In this document: positions 61,117-64,000 of the stretch, piece after piece | How positions within the stretch are numbered: the first letter of the stretch is position 1 | Layout: every line of letters starts with the position of its first letter | From: Mycolicibacterium mageritense | GTDB lineage: Bacteria; Actinomycetota; Actinomycetes; Mycobacteriales; Mycobacteriaceae | Assembly: GCF_010727475.1 (NCBI RefSeq) | Contig: NZ_AP022567.1 | Coordinates: 496,001 to 560,000, forward strand | Reading direction: 5' to 3' | DNA length: 64,000 nucleotides | The notes under the pieces: model-generated | Seen by the model: only the letters and a program-made list of their open reading frames with translations | Told to the model about the DNA's origin: nothing | The model's database searches: none | Translations under genes and position numbers: made by a program

Positions 61117-61735
61117 GTGGCGGTCGAAGACTCTCCCCGGCCCGGCCGCCGATTGACCGCGCGAGGCGCCGCAACCCGGGCCAGGATCGTCAGCGCCGCC
61201 GCCGAACTGATGTACCTCAAGGGCGTCACCGCCACCACGCTGGACGAGCGGCACCAGCAAGTCCCAGTTCCGAGCACACTTCGCCGACAAGGGTGATCTG
61301 GTCCGTAGCGTGATCGAATTTCGCGCCCGGGAAATCCTGGCCAAGCAGCGCTCACGGCTGGAAAACCTCGACTCGTTCCGCGGTCTGGAACTGTGGCGCG
61401 ATGCGCTCCTGCAACGCAACGCGTTACGGCGCGGTTCCTGGGGCTGCGAACTGGGCTCACTGGCTGCCGAGCTCTCCGACACCGACGAAAACGCGCGCGT
61501 CGCGCTGGCCGAACACTTCCGTGACTGGGAGCGGCTCCTAGCCGATGCCTTCGAACGCATGCGCGACAACGGTGAACTATGCGACGACATCGACGCACCC
61601 ACGATGGCCACGTCGGTGATGGCCGCCGTCCAGGGCGGCTACCTGCTGGCCCAGACCGCGCACGACTCGACGCCGATGAAGATGGCCCTCGACATGGCAA
61701 TCGGCCACGTCCGGTCCTATCAGCAACCCCGCTGA
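61117..61735 (+). pseudogene. TetR-family regulator with disrupted helix-turn-helix
   Basis: A TetR protein of about 205 residues in two frames. The first (GTG 61117) reads RLTARGAATRARIVSAAAELMYLKGVTATTLDE, the second GTSKSQFRAHFADKGDLVRSVIEFRAREILAKQRSRLENL onward with a normal ligand domain. The join near 61250 lacks the turn of the helix-turn-helix (four or five residues plus a frame change, consistent with loss of 14 bases). If real, DNA binding is lost and the local operators are derepressed. Confidence 0.72.
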
Positions 61736-61782
61736 GCAGCGCTCGACGAATCCTTCGTGGCGGTATCGGGCGATAATCGCAG

Positions 61783-61804
61783 AACTGGTCTTGACAGACC
61801 AGTT
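61783..61804. promoter_or_regulatory. Operator copy C (CTGGTCT-TGAC-AGACCAG, extended)
   Basis: A perfect 22-bp palindrome with AA and TT at the ends, containing TTGACA as a possible -35 box. Lies 105 bases upstream of the DUF4331-Rieske/ThDP operon. Confidence 0.72.
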
Positions 61805-61909
61805 TAAGGGCGGCCAGACTGACCGCCACCACGCCGGTTCACCTCGGTGCATCACCCCCGCTTCCCTTAATGGCGATACCGGCGTCCGGCACCCCAAGGA
61901 GGTTGCGAC

Positions 61910-62923
61910 ATGTCCCACCACTTCGACACCCCGACGGCACGAGAAGACCCCCGCCTGAACATCTGTGACTTCTACCTGTTCGACGGCGCCCCCGGCACCA
62001 CCGTGATGGCGATGACCGTCAACCCGACCGCCGCGATCGACACCGCCGCACCGTTCCGCGACGAGGCCCTGTACGTGTTTCGCTTCGACACCGATGGCGA
62101 CACCCATGAGGACGTTTCCTTCAAGGTCCGGTTCGGGGACGTCGGCCACACCGCCGACGGGCACGCGCAGACCTTCGAACTGCGCCTGGCCGACGGTGCC
62201 GACGCCGCCACTGGTGACGGCGGCCGGGTAGTCGTGTCGGGGACGACGGGCGCAACTGTGCACGGAGAGAACGGTGTACGCATATTCGCCGGGGTCGTCA
62301 ACGATGCGTTCGGCGGCGACGCCGCCGCCGTCACCGCATTCAAGGACGCCTACCTGGCCGGCACCTACAACCCCGAGGCCTTCGACAACCACGTCAACTT
62401 CTTCGCCGGTCGCACCGTGGCGGCCATCGTCGTCGAAGTGCCCAACGCCCTGATCGGCGCCGACGCCATGGTCCAGGCCTGGGCCACGGTGTCCCTGCAC
62501 GGTCACGCCCCCGAGCAACAGGTGGCGCGCTGGGGCCTCCCGCTATTCACCCACCTATATCTCAACGACGACGACTTACGCGAATCGTTCAATCGCACAG
62601 CGCCATCGGGCGACAACGCGCCGTTCGTCGCAGCCACCATCGACACCGTCACCCGATACGTCACCCTCGCCGGCACGGCACCCGACCCGGCCGCCTACGC
62701 CCGGCGCGTCGCCGACCTGCTCGGGCCGATGACCTTGCCCTACACGATCGGAACGCCCGCCTCGTTCGACTACACCGGAGTCAACGGACGCGCGCTGGCC
62801 GACAACGTCATGGACAACGTGCTGTCCGTGCTGACCAACTCCCCACTGGGCACCGGGATCGCCCCCGACCCGGAGAAGATCCGCCCGGAGTTCCCGTACT
62901 TCACTACCCCGGTGACGGTGTGA
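61910..62923 (+). CDS. DUF4331-family protein
   Basis: A 337-residue DUF4331 protein, no signal peptide or membrane segment. Typical features are MSHHFDTPTAREDPRLNICDFYLF at the start, RIFAGVVNDAFGGD, and HVNFFAGRTVAAIVVEVPNALIG. ATG at 61910 has AAGGAGG upstream. It overlaps the Rieske/ThDP gene by 4 bases (GTGA), so the two proteins are probably made together. No biochemical function is established for the family. A decayed paralogue lies at 56512. Confidence 0.85.
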   Translation: MSHHFDTPTAREDPRLNICDFYLFDGAPGTTVMAMTVNPTAAIDTAAPFRDEALYVFRFDTDGDTHEDVSFKVRFGDVGHTADGHAQTFELRLADGADAATGDGGRVVVSGTTGATVHGENGVRIFAGVVNDAFGGDAAAVTAFKDAYLAGTYNPEAFDNHVNFFAGRTVAAIVVEVPNALIGADAMVQAWATVSLHGHAPEQQVARWGLPLFTHLYLNDDDLRESFNRTAPSGDNAPFVAATIDTVTRYVTLAGTAPDPAAYARRVADLLGPMTLPYTIGTPASFDYTGVNGRALADNVMDNVLSVLTNSPLGTGIAPDPEKIRPEFPYFTTPVTV

Positions 62924-64000
62924 GCATCCCACCTGCACCACCGGGAACCCGGTGGCATCCGGTGACCGACCTGCCAGACGACGGCCGTGTGCTCACCGCG
63001 ATCGTCGACGGACGCAGCATCGCCGTGACCCGCTGCGGCGGAAAGCTCGGCGCCCTGGCCAATCACTGTCCGCATCAGGGTGGCCCGCTGGGCGAAGGTT
63101 CCATCGAGAACGGCCTGTTGCGCTGTCCCTGGCACGGCTACGACTACGACCCGATCACCGGCACGCCACCGGGCCACTTCAGCGACGCACCCCAAGCGTT
63201 CACCGTCGTAGAGGATGACGGGCAGAGTTGGGTAGCGCTTCCCGACCTGGTCGAACGGGCCCGTTCGGTATCGGATGCGATGGTCGAGACCCTCCTCGCC
63301 TGGGGCATCGACACAGTGTTCGGGATGGTGGGACACTCCAATCTCGGCTTCGCTGAAGCAATCCGGCGTGCCGAGGCCCGCGGGCAACTGCGCTACATCG
63401 GCATCCGGCACGAAGGCGCCGCCTCCTTCGCTGCCAGCGCCTACGGGAAGCTGACCGGGCGTCCCGCAGTGTGCTTCGCCATCGCCGGTCCCGGCTCGAC
63501 GAACATGCTCACCGGCCTCTACGACGCTCGACTCGACAGCGCCCCAGTCGTCGCGATCTCCGGGCAGGTGCCCTCCGACGTCCGCGGCAAGGGCGCCTTC
63601 CAAGACCTCGACCTCGCCACCGTGTTCGGTGACGTCGCGATCTCCAGCGTCACCATCGAATCAGGATCCGATCATGCGGAGTTGGCCGCCGAAGCAGTCA
63701 AACACGCACTCGACCGACGCGGCGTGGCGCACCTGATCCTGCCCGATGAAGTGCAGGACCAGCCGTCGTCCGTGGCACCGGTCCTGCCTGTCGGGCGGAC
63801 CAGCCGGGTGCGCGGCGCCCCCGACCCGGACGCGGTCCGCGCCGGGGCCGACCTCGTCGGTGCCGCGAGCCGCCCCGTGCTCATCGTCGGCCAAGGTGCC
63901 CGCCACGCCCAATCGGCCGTCATCGATCTCGCCGAACGACTCGGTGCGCCCGTGCTGACCACCTTTCGAGCCAAAGGCCTGGTGCCCGACTCCCATCCGC
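62920..64000 (+). CDS. Rieske-thiamine-diphosphate enzyme fusion (3' partial)
   Basis: An open frame to the window end (360 residues so far). Residues 1-110 are a Rieske [2Fe-2S] domain with both ligand pairs: NHCPHQGG and RCPWHGYDYD. From about 117 a ThDP-dependent pyruvate oxidase/acetolactate-synthase-type N-terminal domain follows: VETLLAWGIDTVFGMVGHSN, the ThDP-activating Glu in IRHEGAASFAASAYGKLTG, IAGPGSTNMLTGLYDARLDSAPVVAISGQV, and the start of the central domain GASRPVLIVGQGAR-like AASRPVLIVGQGARHA. GTG at 62920. A decarboxylase coupled to an electron-transfer domain is the simplest reading. Confidence 0.85.
   Translation, partial: MSIPPAPPGTRWHPVTDLPDDGRVLTAIVDGRSIAVTRCGGKLGALANHCPHQGGPLGEGSIENGLLRCPWHGYDYDPITGTPPGHFSDAPQAFTVVEDDGQSWVALPDLVERARSVSDAMVETLLAWGIDTVFGMVGHSNLGFAEAIRRAEARGQLRYIGIRHEGAASFAASAYGKLTGRPAVCFAIAGPGSTNMLTGLYDARLDSAPVVAISGQVPSDVRGKGAFQDLDLATVFGDVAISSVTIESGSDHAELAAEAVKHALDRRGVAHLILPDEVQDQPSSVAPVLPVGRTSRVRGAPDPDAVRAGADLVGAASRPVLIVGQGARHAQSAVIDLAERLGAPVLTTFRAKGLVPDSHP

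Noticed and set aside
60120..61832. A 570-codon minus-strand frame with a long N-terminal extension of the flavodoxin-like protein
   Set aside because: The extension crosses the divergent TetR gene and is Arg-rich without domains; GTG at 60836 has a ribosome site.

Overview
This window is high-GC actinobacterial DNA, almost certainly from a fast-growing Mycolicibacterium of the M. smegmatis type. The evidence is an intact MmpL13-type lipid exporter, F420-type and mycothiol-type enzyme families, an orphan pair of Mce-associated membrane proteins, a KstR-type operator, many GTG and TTG starts, and a gene order that mirrors M. tuberculosis Rv1155 to Rv1142c in inverted orientation (that order is recalled, not computed).

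Layout. 1-5.3 kb: 3' part of an ActP-like acetate symporter, an MFS exporter, an acyltransferase-3 protein, and a DUF559/AbiEi-like gene bracketed by two nearly identical 53-bp hairpins. 5.3-20.9 kb: the Rv1155-Rv1142c syntenic block: PPOX protein, lipase, DUF1697, LCM methyltransferase, an EthA-like monooxygenase with a divergent PucR regulator, GntR, sirtuin, an mmpL13-tetR-methyltransferase operon, DoxX, nitronate monooxygenase, SDR, alpha-methylacyl-CoA racemase and a divergent crotonase. 20.9-32.5 kb: transporters, gamma-carbonic anhydrase, a GlxA-type regulator, a fasciclin protein, a thiolase-enoyl-CoA hydratase-acyl-CoA dehydrogenase operon with a divergent FadR-like regulator, and a DUF3556 membrane protein under a KstR-like box. 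32.5-48.5 kb: methyltransferase fusion, SDR/TetR pair, MPI/DUF899 genes, a repeat-rich secreted protein, a four-gene Mce-associated/hydrolase/WS-DGAT-like operon, and a hydrolase coupled to a three-domain kinase-phospholyase protein.

At about 48.5 kb core synteny stops. An NCS1 permease is cut off and followed by a Tn554/RIT-like module: three overlapping or closely spaced tyrosine-recombinase genes and a small coiled-coil gene, the third recombinase being split by an IS256-family element. From 56 to 64 kb lies an accessory island. It holds a decayed copy of a DUF4331 gene with its operator, a cupin, a CPA2 antiporter, an ECF sigma factor, a flavodoxin-like protein, a TetR regulator, an intact DUF4331 gene, and a Rieske-thiamine-diphosphate enzyme fusion that runs off the window.

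The antiporter, sigma factor, TetR and IS transposase are all frameshifted as printed, mostly by one-base changes in short homopolymers; this may be real decay or a sequence-quality problem. One palindrome family (TGGTC-N6-GACCA) occurs before the flavodoxin-sigma genes, before DUF4331-Rieske/ThDP, and before the decayed DUF4331 copy. It points to one TetR-controlled system, which is the best candidate here for something not yet described.
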